Assembly (NCBI GenBank): GCA_963755825.1
Contig: CAVWLA010000001.1
Span: 2,542,001 to 2,606,000 of the forward strand
Origin: DATBQN01 sp963755825
GTDB lineage: Bacteria > Acidobacteriota > Thermoanaerobaculia > Multivoradales > UBA5704
Direction of reading: 5' to 3'
Length of the DNA stretch: 64,000 bases
The position numbers were made by a program, and so were the translations under genes. Below are positions 38,024 through 45,906 of this stretch, one piece after another; position 1 is the stretch's first letter; each line of letters opens with the position of its first letter. Below the pieces are notes generated by a model. It saw only the letters and a list, made by a program, of their open reading frames with translations, made no database searches and was not told where the DNA came from.

Positions 38024-38770
38024 ATGGCCGTCGAACGCATCGCCCACTCGATCCACCACGGCGCCGTCGCCGGCCTGCCGGAGCTGTTCGCCGAGCTCCC
38101 CGCCGTCTTCGCCGGGCATTTCGACCCCGAGGCGCCGTGGGCGCTCCTCGGCGAGGCGCTCGAGGAGATCCTCGCCGCCCTCCCCTCGGACGCGATCGAG
38201 GCCCGCCTCAGCCCCGACGTCCACCTCTCCGGCGACCGCCTCGCCATCGGCCGCGGCAGCCGCATCCACCCCGCCGCGACGATCGAGGGCCCGGCGTGGA
38301 TCGGCCGCGACGTCGAGATCCGCCCCGGCGCCTACCTGCGCGGCGGCGTCTGGATCGGTGACGGCTGCGTCGTCGGCGCCTCGAGCGAGGTGAAGAGCTC
38401 GATCCTGCTCCCCGGGGCCAAGGCGCCGCACCTCAACTACGTGGGCGACTCGATCCTCGGCCGCGACGTCAACCTGGGCGCCGGCACCATCTGCTCGAAT
38501 TTCCGCCACGACGGGCGCGAGGTGCGGATCGGCCGCGGCATCGCGAGCGGCCGCCGCAAGCTCGGCGCCGTGCTCGGCGACGGCGTCCTGACCGGCTGCA
38601 ACTGCGTCCTCCACCCCGGCGTCGTCGTCGGCCGCGGCACCCAGATCTACCCGGGGGTGCAGGTGCGCCCCGGTGTCTACCCCGAGGCGAGCCTGGTCAA
38701 GCTGCGGCAGGAGATCGACGTCGTGCCGCAGCGCGAGGGCGCCGAGGCCCGGGAACGCCGGGATGGCTGA
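38024..38770 (+). CDS. left-handed beta-helix (hexapeptide repeat) protein, GlmU-C-like
   Basis: The 248-residue protein has a helical N-terminal part (about 1-65) and a hexapeptide-repeat beta-helix (about 70-230): IGRGSRIHPAATIEGPAWIG, GAYLRGGVWIGDGCVVG, then LNYVGDSILGRDVNLGAGTI and VLHPGVVVGRGTQIYPGV. The LNYVGDSILG and GAGTI wording is closest to the acetyltransferase half of GlmU and relatives, which acetylate sugar nucleotides or sugars. There is no nucleotidyltransferase domain, so it is not a full GlmU. The ATG at 38024 follows GGAGGA by 4-5 bases. Its stop overlaps the VOC gene start by eight bases. Confidence 0.8.
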   Translation: MAVERIAHSIHHGAVAGLPELFAELPAVFAGHFDPEAPWALLGEALEEILAALPSDAIEARLSPDVHLSGDRLAIGRGSRIHPAATIEGPAWIGRDVEIRPGAYLRGGVWIGDGCVVGASSEVKSSILLPGAKAPHLNYVGDSILGRDVNLGAGTICSNFRHDGREVRIGRGIASGRRKLGAVLGDGVLTGCNCVLHPGVVVGRGTQIYPGVQVRPGVYPEASLVKLRQEIDVVPQREGAEARERRDG

Positions 38771-39293
38771 CCCTCCCCAGCCGCTCAACGCCTTCCCCAC
38801 GCTCGCGGTCACCGATCTCGCCGCCTCGACCCGCTTCTATCGCCAGGCGCTCGGCTTCGAGCTGGTCGCCGAGCTCGCCGGCGCGCCCTCCGGGCTCGAC
38901 GACCCCGCCGGCGCCGTCCACCTGCGCTGGATCTCCGGCGGCGACCTCTTCCTCCTCGCCGACAGCGCCGAGGCGCCTGCCGCGCGCCCCGACGAGCGCC
39001 GCGGCCTCGGCGTCACCCTCACCTTCACCCTCGCCAGCGGCCGGGTGGACGAGCTCGCTGCGCGCGCCCAGGCCTTCGGGGCCGAGGTGCTCCTGCCGCC
39101 CACCGATCGGCCGTGGAACGTCCGCGAGGTGATCATCCTCGATCCCGACCGCTATCGCCTCCTCTTCACCCAGCGGCTCGATCCGGAGCGCCACCTGGCC
39201 GCCCTCGCCGTCGAGATGCCGGTCCGGGCGGAGAGCGGCGCCGTCAAGCCGCGGCGGCGGCCGCGCCGCCCGGTGATCGTGCGGGACCGATAG
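38763..39293 (+). CDS. VOC (glyoxalase/bleomycin-resistance fold) protein
   Basis: The 176-residue protein has a single VOC domain (residues 8-135): FPTLAVTDLAASTRFYRQAL, FELVAELAG, LRWISGGDLFLLAD, then AFGAEVLLPPTDRPWNVREV and ILDPDRYRLLFTQ. The fold brings metal-dependent or binding functions, and the substrate cannot be told. The C-terminal 30 residues are basic and Pro-rich. Its ATG lies inside the last codons of the hexapeptide gene, so translation is probably coupled. Confidence 0.82.
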   Translation: MADPPQPLNAFPTLAVTDLAASTRFYRQALGFELVAELAGAPSGLDDPAGAVHLRWISGGDLFLLADSAEAPAARPDERRGLGVTLTFTLASGRVDELAARAQAFGAEVLLPPTDRPWNVREVIILDPDRYRLLFTQRLDPERHLAALAVEMPVRAESGAVKPRRRPRRPVIVRDR

Positions 39294-39297
39294 ATAG

Positions 39298-39332
39298 AAA
39301 AAGGGCCGCCGGCATCGTGTGCCCGCGGCCCT
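39298..39332 (-). terminator. rho-independent terminator for the gene at 39386-41032
   Basis: Arms AGGGCCGC (39302-39309) and GCGGCCCT (39325-39332) with an inner GGCA/TGCC pairing form a stable hairpin. On the minus strand it is followed by five T residues (complement of 39298-39302). It lies between two converging genes, so it may also limit antisense transcription. Confidence 0.8.
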
Positions 39333-39385
39333 CTCGGCCTTCCTCTCAGTCTGCCGGCGTCAAGCCGGCGCTCGAGCTCCGGCCC

Positions 39386-41032
39386 CTAGTTCGTCGTCGC
39401 CGCCGCAGGCTTCGCGGCCGCCACCTTCTTCTTCACCGCCGGCTTGGCCTTCTTCGCCGTGGCGCTCGTCGGGCAGCCGTTGCCCTGCGCCAGGTTCCAT
39501 TTCGCGAGCTGGATCGACCAGATGAAGTCGGAGTCGACGAAGGTGCCCTTGCTGTTGGTGTAGAGGCTCGGCTGGCCGTCGCCGGTGAAGCCGCTGGTGC
39601 CGGAGGGGGCGAAGATCCCCAGCCGGCGGACGTTGGCGCTCTTCGCCGGCGTCTGCGTGCAGGGGCTGGTGTTGAGCGGTCCGATCGAGGCGTAGTAGTG
39701 GCAGGTGATACAGGACGAGCTGGGGTTGCCGGTCGACGGGTCCTGCGCCCCGAAGTCGGTCTCGATCTGGTTGTTGGCGAGGAGCGTCGGCACCCCGTTG
39801 AGCATCGTCGCCACCTGCACGCCGACCAGCGTGTAGTTGGCGAACGGCGTCCCCTGGAGCATCGGCTGGTAGATGCCGTTGGCGTAGGCGGCGCCGGTGA
39901 CCACCGGGCTCGGCGACGCCATCCCCGGCACGTAGGGGCCGGCGGCGCAGGGCGGAGCGGTCGAGCCCCCCTCGGGGCAGCTGGTGCCGCCCGCCGGGTA
40001 GAAGCTCACCTGCTTGGTGAGGATGGGCGTGATGTAGGTGTTGTCGTGCGGCGGCGTGCTCGTCGAGTTGTTGTACTCGAAGGTGGCCCAGAACCAGCTC
40101 GAGCCCGGGAACACCTTCCACAGCACGTGGATGCCGGTCATGCCGATGGGGAAGGTCGACGACGAGGTGCCGCAGCTGGTGCCCGGCGCGCACTGCCCCT
40201 GGCTGGTGAAGAAGCCGAGCATCTTGGCCTCGTCCGAGTTGGTGATGTACCAGGACGGCTTGACCTCGAAGGCGCTGCCCGGGAACTGCAGCGGGTTGGT
40301 CGACGCCGGCGGCATCGCGGTGCCGCCCTGGGCGTTGTAGTAGGTGGTCTGGCCGTTCAGGTTGTAGAACCCCTTGGTGGTGATGAAATCGACCGTCGAG
40401 GGATTCTCGCGCACCTCGTAGAGGACGACCGACTGGTTCGCCGCGGTGTTGTTCTTGTCCGGCAGCATGAAGCCGGTCGCCTGGACGTTCTCCGACAGGC
40501 CCTGCGAGCTGTCCGAGCTGACGGCGAGCTTCTGCAGGCGCGGCGAGATCTTGTGGCCGGTCTTCAGCAGTCCCTCGATGCGGTCGAGGGCGAAGTGCGC
40601 GGTGTTGGGGTTGGCGGCCTGGATGCGGTGCACCGCCTTGCCGTTCTTGATCTCCTTGAAGGAGGCGCTGCCGCCGCACGCTCCGGGCTTGCCGCCGTTC
40701 GAGCAGTAGACCTGGGTCGAGTCGAGCCAGGTCTCCCAGACCACCGGCGTGGTGCCGGCCCCCTGGCCGATCTTCTGGTTGGGATCGCCGGTCATCGTCG
40801 GCGCCGTCCCCTGCGCCGGCCAGGAGAGGGCGATGAACGTGCACCAGGCGGCCTCGGAGAGCGTGTTGTAATCGGAGATGAACTGGTTGTTGCTGGAGAT
40901 CGCGGTGGCGATCTGGCCGAGGTTGGGCTGCGCCGAGGTGTTGCACATCGTGGCCGCGGCCGGGCCCGCCGCGAGGGCGAGAGAGAGGGCGGCGCCGGCG
41001 AGGACCGAGGGGAGCGGAGACCTTCTGGGCAT
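39386..41032 (-). CDS. large secreted protein with one CxxCH heme-binding motif
   Basis: The 548-residue protein has a signal peptide (MPRRSPLPSVLAGAALSLALAAGPAAA, in two parts). A long beta-rich region with many Asn, Thr, Gly and Trp follows, with cysteine pairs (for example WCTF, YCSNGG, CAPGTSC and CPEGG). A single heme-c motif CITCH occurs near residue 453 in SSSCITCHYYASIG. The last 30 residues are Lys/Ala-rich. A monoheme periplasmic or surface protein is likely, possibly redox active. The ATG at 41032 follows GGAGGA. It is less GC-rich than its neighbours, consistent with a distinct, exported protein. Confidence 0.75.
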   Translation of the reverse strand: MPRRSPLPSVLAGAALSLALAAGPAAATMCNTSAQPNLGQIATAISSNNQFISDYNTLSEAAWCTFIALSWPAQGTAPTMTGDPNQKIGQGAGTTPVVWETWLDSTQVYCSNGGKPGACGGSASFKEIKNGKAVHRIQAANPNTAHFALDRIEGLLKTGHKISPRLQKLAVSSDSSQGLSENVQATGFMLPDKNNTAANQSVVLYEVRENPSTVDFITTKGFYNLNGQTTYYNAQGGTAMPPASTNPLQFPGSAFEVKPSWYITNSDEAKMLGFFTSQGQCAPGTSCGTSSSTFPIGMTGIHVLWKVFPGSSWFWATFEYNNSTSTPPHDNTYITPILTKQVSFYPAGGTSCPEGGSTAPPCAAGPYVPGMASPSPVVTGAAYANGIYQPMLQGTPFANYTLVGVQVATMLNGVPTLLANNQIETDFGAQDPSTGNPSSSCITCHYYASIGPLNTSPCTQTPAKSANVRRLGIFAPSGTSGFTGDGQPSLYTNSKGTFVDSDFIWSIQLAKWNLAQGNGCPTSATAKKAKPAVKKKVAAAKPAAATTN

Positions 41033-41102
41033 GCGTTCCTCCAGAGAGCGAAAACGTCGATAGAAATGGAGGGCGGCGGCTGGCGGGCGCGGCTCCTCCA
41101 TG

Positions 41103-41186
41103 ATCAAGGGCACGACCAAGGGCAGGATCAACGGCACCTTCACGGGCGCGATCAAGGGCTCGAGCAAAGGCCCGGCGACGGGCAGA
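41103..41186 (+). repeat. seven degenerate 12-bp tandem repeats
   Basis: Seven consecutive 12-bp units resemble ATCAAGGGCACG, with the GGC core at a constant place. They lie in the 242-bp divergent gap between the CxxCH gene (start 41032) and the HprK-like gene (start 41275). Read on the plus strand from an ATG at 41100 they would encode a four-residue repeat (IKGT, TKGR, INGT). Read on the minus strand they give a PLxx repeat. Neither frame is supported as a gene. The rest of the gap shows nothing I can name. Confidence 0.6.
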
Positions 41187-41274
41187 TTGATAGCGACGGT
41201 TGAATCGAAGATACGGAATCTCGTACTCGGAGTCAAGGCGCGGCGCGGGCCTCGCCGAGGCCTGGTTTCAGCCC

Positions 41275-42228
41275 ATGGGCCTCACCCTCCGCCTCCTCGC
41301 CGACCACCCGACGATCCTCGCCGCCGCCGAGTCGGCGTTCGGCGGCTTCGGCGACGTCGGCGCGGGGGACGCGCGCGCGGCGCCGGATCTCACTTTCCGG
41401 CTGCTCACCGGCGCCGGAGCGTCGGAGCATCCGGCGGCGGCCCTCCCCGAGCCGGTCTACAGCGAGGTCGGCGCGCGCGTGCTGCAGAAGGCAGGCGGCG
41501 CCGGCAGCGTGGCGCGCCTCGTCGCCGACCGCCAGGCCGGCCTCGCCTGGGGGCGCTTCGCGCCGCGGGTGCTCGCGGCGCCGGCCTACTTCCGCGTCCA
41601 TTTCCTCGAGCTGGCGCTCTTCGTCATGCTGGCGCCGCGCGGCCTGATGGGGGTGCATGCCGCCGCCATCGCCGCCGGCGGCGAGGACGGCCGCGCCCTC
41701 CTCCTGCGTGCCGCCGGCCGCGGCGGCAAGACAACGCTCGCCTATGCCGCCGCCCGCCGCCGCTTCCGGGCGCTGGCCGAGGACGTGGTGTGGATCGACG
41801 CGGCGCGCGGCTGCTGGTGGGGAACCCCGCGCTGGTTCCACCTCCGCCCGGATGCCCGCATCCTCTTCCCCGAGCTCGGCGACGGCCGGCCGGAGGTCGT
41901 CCTCCGCGGCGAGCCGAAGCTCGCTGTCGACCTCGAGGCGATGCGGCCGGGGAGCACGCTCCACCGCGCGAGGGGCGGCCCCGTCGTCCTCCTCGAGCGC
42001 ACGCGCGGCGCCAGCCGGCTCGCTCCGCTTCCCCTCCTCGTCGCCCTCGACCGCTGGGCGGCGGGGAGCGCCGGCAGCGAGGCGGACTTTCCCGGCTACG
42101 GCGGCGCCGTCCGCCGCCTCCTCGCCGACAACGCCTGGGCGCTCGCGGTCGGCGACGGCGCGGCGGAGATCGAGCGCGCCCTCGATCTGCTCGAGTCGCT
42201 TCTCGCGGCGGCTCCCGAGGGCGCCTGA
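41275..42228 (+). CDS. HprK-like serine kinase-fold protein
   Basis: The 317-residue protein resembles the HPr kinase-related family found in modification and surface-polymer clusters. It has a P-loop GRGGKTTLAYAAARR (near residue 148) and the downstream ALAEDVVWID (near 165), which matches the conserved acidic loop of HprK-type kinases. MGVHAAAIA precedes the P-loop. The rest is Ala/Arg-rich and unassigned. The P-loop is unusual (GRGGKT rather than GxSGxGKS). ATG at 41275 is preferred; a TTG at 41200 is possible. It is the first gene of the run that continues to 48226, with a 78-bp gap before the next gene. Confidence 0.7.
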   Translation: MGLTLRLLADHPTILAAAESAFGGFGDVGAGDARAAPDLTFRLLTGAGASEHPAAALPEPVYSEVGARVLQKAGGAGSVARLVADRQAGLAWGRFAPRVLAAPAYFRVHFLELALFVMLAPRGLMGVHAAAIAAGGEDGRALLLRAAGRGGKTTLAYAAARRRFRALAEDVVWIDAARGCWWGTPRWFHLRPDARILFPELGDGRPEVVLRGEPKLAVDLEAMRPGSTLHRARGGPVVLLERTRGASRLAPLPLLVALDRWAAGSAGSEADFPGYGGAVRRLLADNAWALAVGDGAAEIERALDLLESLLAAAPEGA

Positions 42229-42306
42229 GGCGGCCGCGGAGCGTTCGCCGATCATCCATCAAACCCGCCTGTGATAGCTTCCGAAAAGACCACGAGACCC
42301 CCATCG

Positions 42307-42609
42307 ATGGCTGCTGAAACGGTCGTCCTCCAGCAGGGCGAGTTCCATCACAAAGAGCGCTTCGGCCCGGAGACGGTGAACCGCGGCGCGGTGCTCCTCG
42401 AGTGCACCTGGGACGGCGGCGTGTTCGAGTACGGCATCATGATGGGCGGCATCTTCCGCGCCGGCACCTTCCGCGGCGGCACCTTCTGGGGCGGCGTCTT
42501 CTGGGACGGCGTGTGGGCCGGCGGCGTCTGGGAGGCCGGCTTCGACCGCGCCGGCCGCTACCGGCCGCGGACCGACGTCCCCGACGAGATCCGGGAGCGC
42601 GCGCCATAG
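42307..42609 (+). CDS. pentapeptide-like GGxF repeat protein
   Basis: A 100-residue protein. After a short N-terminus (FHHKERFGPETVNRGAVL) comes a run of five-residue units of the type GGxFx: GGVFE, YGIMM, GGIFR, AGTFR, GGTFW, GGVFW, DGVWA, GGVWE. These suit a narrow right-handed beta-helix like pentapeptide repeat proteins. The same opening motif RFGPETVNRGAVL and the same repeats form the C-terminus of the next protein, so this is a free-standing copy of that domain. A modified peptide precursor is a less likely reading. Its TAG stop overlaps the next gene's presumed ATA start. Confidence 0.7.
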   Translation: MAAETVVLQQGEFHHKERFGPETVNRGAVLLECTWDGGVFEYGIMMGGIFRAGTFRGGTFWGGVFWDGVWAGGVWEAGFDRAGRYRPRTDVPDEIRERAP

Positions 42610-43913
42610 CCGCCGCGCCGCCGCTCACTCTCTTCACCTCGACGATCTACCCGGACGTCGCGCGGATCTGGCACGCCTGCATCCGCCGCTCGTTTCCGCC
42701 CGGCGAGGCGCGGGTGGAGATCTTCCAGGACGGAGACCGCGAGACGCCGCTCGAGCCGGCGCTCTTCCCCGGCGCCGCGCTGCTGCGCCGCGGCCCCGGC
42801 CGGCGCGACTTCCACGAGGCCTACAACGAGGCGGTGCTGCGCGCCGAGACCCCTTACCTCGGCTTCATCGACAGCGACGTCTTCTGGACCACCCCCGACC
42901 TCTGGCCCTGGGCGCGGCAGCGGCTGGAGCGCCCCGGCGTCGCCGCCGTCTCCTGCATCTCGCGCTCCCATCGGCCGAGCCACGGCACCTTCGCGGTGTT
43001 CCTGAACGTCGCCGTCTATCGCGAGATCCTCGCCGGCTTCCCGCTCGGCTTCTGCCAGGCGGTGGAGATCGCCGACCCCGCGCTGCCGCCCGACCGCTGG
43101 CGCTGGTCCGACACCGGCGACCTGCTCACCGAGCGCGTGCTCGCCGCCGGCCACCAGGTCGAGCTCCATCACCTGGACGAGGAGGGAGTCCTCCCCTCCT
43201 TCGACACCATCTCGGTCTTCCGCCGCACCGCCGGCTGGGCGGGGATGTCCGCCCTCCTCCGCGAGGTCGGCGACAGCCGCTTCCTCTGGCGCGGCTACTG
43301 CGGCAACCTGGTGCTCCGCCGGCTGCATGACCGGCTCTTCGCCGGCGGTCCGCGCTACGACTTCCCCTACCCGGCGCCGCCGCTCGCCCGCCAGGCGGTG
43401 CGCGGCAAGCCGGGGAAGATCGCCTGGCGCCTGCGCTACGCCGCGTCGCTCCGCGGCAAGGCGGCCCGCGTCGAGCGCTACGCGCGGCCGGCCGCGGAGG
43501 CGAACGGCGCCACGCCACCCATGCAGCCCGCATCGGCCGCGCCACACGTTTCTTCTGCCGATGCCGCCGCGGGACGGGCTCCGGCGGCGGCGGGCGCGCC
43601 GCGCATTCTCTCGCGCGGCGAGTTCTATCGCCGCCGCCGCTTCGGCCCGGAGACCGTCAACCGCGGCGCCGTGCTGATGGGCTGCGAGTGGGAGGGCGGC
43701 CGCTTCGAGGACGGCGCCATGGTCGGCGGCGTCTTCCGCGGCGGCGAGCTCACCGGCGGCGCCTTCTGGGGCGGCGTCTTTCTCGCCGGCAGCTTCCGCG
43801 GCGGCAGCTGGGAAGGGGGCTTCGACCGCGAGGGCCGCTACCATCCCGCCTCGGCGATCCCCGCTCACGCGCTGGCGGGCGAGCCCCTGCCGCCCGCCGC
43901 GCCGGTCCGATGA
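42606..43913 (+). CDS. glycosyltransferase with C-terminal GGxF repeat domain
   Basis: The 435-residue fusion has an N-terminal GT-A-type domain (residues 1-300): LTLFTSTIYPDVARIWHACI, a DxD-type motif in LGFIDSDVFW (near 92) and SHRPSHGTFAVF. An Ala/Pro linker follows, then a repeat domain (about 333-435) with RFGPETVNRGAVL and GGVFRGGELTGGAFWGGVF. No ATG, GTG or TTG exists at the start of the domain. Alignment with the paralogue at 44962 places the start at ATA (42606), 8 bases after GGGAG. The upstream stop (ATAG) overlaps it. Its stop overlaps the next start (ATGA). Likely adds a sugar to a surface or secreted acceptor. Confidence 0.75.
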   Translation: MAAAPPLTLFTSTIYPDVARIWHACIRRSFPPGEARVEIFQDGDRETPLEPALFPGAALLRRGPGRRDFHEAYNEAVLRAETPYLGFIDSDVFWTTPDLWPWARQRLERPGVAAVSCISRSHRPSHGTFAVFLNVAVYREILAGFPLGFCQAVEIADPALPPDRWRWSDTGDLLTERVLAAGHQVELHHLDEEGVLPSFDTISVFRRTAGWAGMSALLREVGDSRFLWRGYCGNLVLRRLHDRLFAGGPRYDFPYPAPPLARQAVRGKPGKIAWRLRYAASLRGKAARVERYARPAAEANGATPPMQPASAAPHVSSADAAAGRAPAAAGAPRILSRGEFYRRRRFGPETVNRGAVLMGCEWEGGRFEDGAMVGGVFRGGELTGGAFWGGVFLAGSFRGGSWEGGFDREGRYHPASAIPAHALAGEPLPPAAPVR

Positions 43914-44965
43914 CCACGCCCGGCACGTTCCGCACGTCCGGCCTGGCGGGCCGCCGCCTGCTCCTCGCCGGCTGCCACCGCTACGCGGACCTGGCGCGGC
44001 TCTGGCTGCGCAGCGTCCGCCGCGACCTGCTGCCCGCCCTGGAGGCCGCCGGGCTCGAGGTCGAGATCGCCCTCTTCTGCGACGGCGGCCTCGCCGGATT
44101 CGATCCGGCGCGCTTCGCCGGCGCGCGGCTCGTGCCGCCCGGTCCCGCGGCCCGCGACTTCGTCGAGCTCTACGACTGGGCGCTCGGCGCCGCCGGCGAC
44201 TTCCTCTTCCTCGTCGACGCCGACGTCTTCTTCCTCGACGCCGCCTTTCCCGCTTCGCTCCTCCCCAGCCTGGCGCGGCCGGAGGTCGCCGCGATCTCCT
44301 ACCTGCGGCGCAACCGGCTCCCCGGCGTCTATGCCCTCCTCGCCCGCGCCGAGACCTACCGCAGCCTGCCGCCGCCGGTCTTCGCGGCCCGTTACGAGGG
44401 GCTGGCGCGCTGGCCGCAGGCGGTCAACCTGGGGCCGGGCGAGGCGGCGGCGATGGCTCTGCGCGCCCGCGGCTTCTCGATCGTCGAGGCGGAGAGCGAG
44501 GAGTCGGACGCCCACCTCGCCGACTTCCACGGCACCACGGTGCTCCGCGTCTCGCGCGCCCTCTTCGCGGCGGCGATCGGCGAGGAGCGCTTCACCGCCC
44601 TCGTCGCCGAGAAGCGCTACTTCGCCATGGGCGCCTACGACAACCTCCTCCTCGCGACGCTCTACCAAGCGCTCTACGGCGAGCCCTTCGCGGCCGGCGG
44701 CGACGTCAGCGCCGGCGGCGACGGCGGCGAGCCCTGCGCCGGCAGCCTCACGGCGGCCGCCCTCGCCGCCGCGCTGGCGACCATCGAGGCGGGCGAGCGC
44801 CGGCGCGCCCTCGCCGCCTACTTCGCGCGCTCCGACCGCGCCCTCGCCCGCCTCGCCGCCCGCGAGGGGCTGACGCTCTCGCCGCCCGCCGTGATCCCGG
44901 CGTCCTGGGGCGAGCCGCGGACCGCGGTCGCCGGCGCCGCGGCAGGCCGAGGAGCTGCGATTTGA
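43910..44965 (+). CDS. glycosyltransferase-like protein
   Basis: The 351-residue protein has a GT-A-like fold: LLLAGCHRYADLARLWLRSV at the start, a DxD motif in FLFLVDADVFFLDA (near 100) and VAAISYLRRNRLPGVYALLA. It is shorter on similarity to its two neighbours but follows the same plan, with the later DAHLADFHGTTVLRVSR. A long Ala/Gly/Arg-rich tail follows about residue 270. ATG overlaps the upstream stop, and its stop overlaps the following TTG. It is probably part of the same glycosylation operon. Confidence 0.72.
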   Translation: MTTPGTFRTSGLAGRRLLLAGCHRYADLARLWLRSVRRDLLPALEAAGLEVEIALFCDGGLAGFDPARFAGARLVPPGPAARDFVELYDWALGAAGDFLFLVDADVFFLDAAFPASLLPSLARPEVAAISYLRRNRLPGVYALLARAETYRSLPPPVFAARYEGLARWPQAVNLGPGEAAAMALRARGFSIVEAESEESDAHLADFHGTTVLRVSRALFAAAIGEERFTALVAEKRYFAMGAYDNLLLATLYQALYGEPFAAGGDVSAGGDGGEPCAGSLTAAALAAALATIEAGERRRALAAYFARSDRALARLAAREGLTLSPPAVIPASWGEPRTAVAGAAAGRGAAI

Positions 44966-45906
44966 GCGCCGCTCCCCTCGTCACCGTCTTCACCTGCACC
45001 GTCTATCCGGACGTGGCGCGCATCTGGCACGCCTGCGTGCGGCAGGCGTTCCCGCCGGACGAGGCGCGCATCGAGATCTTCCACGACTCGGATGCCGGCG
45101 GCCTCGATCCGGCGCGCTACCCCGGCGCCGAGATCCTGCCGCGGACGCCGGCGCGGCGCGAGTACCACGACGCCTACAACGATGCCGTGGCGCGGGTCGA
45201 GACGCCCTACCTCGCCTTCGTCGACAGCGACGTCTTCTGGGTCTCGCGCGACCTCTGGCCGTTCGTCCGCCGCGAGCTGGCGCCCCCAGGCGTCGCCGCC
45301 GTCTCGCTCGTCTCGCGCACCCGCCGGCCTTCGCACGGCACCTTCGCCGTGGTGATGAAGGTCGCCGCCTACCGCGAGGTCTTCGGCGCCGCGCTGCCGC
45401 GCGGCTTCTTCCCCGCCGCCGAGAAGCCCGACGCCGACGTGCCCTTCGAGCAGTGGGTCTGGTACGACACCGGCGATCTCGCGACGCAGGCGGTGCGCGA
45501 CGCCGGCTGGGAGGTGCGGCTCCTCCACCGCGACCACGACGGCCTCCTGGTGCGCTTCCACGGCATCACGCTGTCGCGGCGCGGGGCCGAGCACGTGGGG
45601 GGCGAGAACCTCTCGCGCCTCGCCGGCCGCGACCGCTACTTCTTCCGCGGCTACGCCGGCAACCTGACCCTTCGCGCGCTCCACGACCGGCTCTTCCCCG
45701 CCGGGCCGCCCTACGGCTTCACGCTCGGCCGCGGGCCGCTCCTCCGCGAGAGCCTGAAGAACCCGCCGCGCGAGCTCGCCTGGCGCCTCGGTTACATGGC
45801 CGCGCTCGAGCGCGGGGCGCGGCGGGTGGGGATCTTCGCCGGCGGCGTAGTGGATGCAGCCGAGACCGGCGCCGAGGAGCCCGCCGGCGGGACTCTGCTA
45901 CGGTAA
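44962..45906 (+). CDS. glycosyltransferase, paralogue of the gene at 42606
   Basis: The 314-residue GT-A-type protein matches the N-terminal domain of the fusion at 42606 almost motif for motif: VTVFTCTVYPDVARIWHACV, LAFVDSDVFWVSRDLWPF with its DSD, and RPSHGTFAVVMKVAAYREV. It lacks the GGxF repeat tail. Start is TTG at 44962 (overlapping TGA) with GGAG 8-10 bases upstream. The pair probably arose by duplication, and the two enzymes may act in sequence or on different acceptors. Confidence 0.78.
   Translation: MSAAPLVTVFTCTVYPDVARIWHACVRQAFPPDEARIEIFHDSDAGGLDPARYPGAEILPRTPARREYHDAYNDAVARVETPYLAFVDSDVFWVSRDLWPFVRRELAPPGVAAVSLVSRTRRPSHGTFAVVMKVAAYREVFGAALPRGFFPAAEKPDADVPFEQWVWYDTGDLATQAVRDAGWEVRLLHRDHDGLLVRFHGITLSRRGAEHVGGENLSRLAGRDRYFFRGYAGNLTLRALHDRLFPAGPPYGFTLGRGPLLRESLKNPPRELAWRLGYMAALERGARRVGIFAGGVVDAAETGAEEPAGGTLLR

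Noticed and set aside
41100..42317. Frame beginning with a KGxx tetrapeptide repeat at 41100
   Set aside because: It continues out of frame through the HprK-like gene with Arg/Pro-rich sequence; only the repeat itself is notable.
42307..42609. RiPP precursor peptide next to a radical SAM enzyme
   Set aside because: No leader/core boundary, and the same domain is fused to a glycosyltransferase; a beta-helix domain explains the repeats better.
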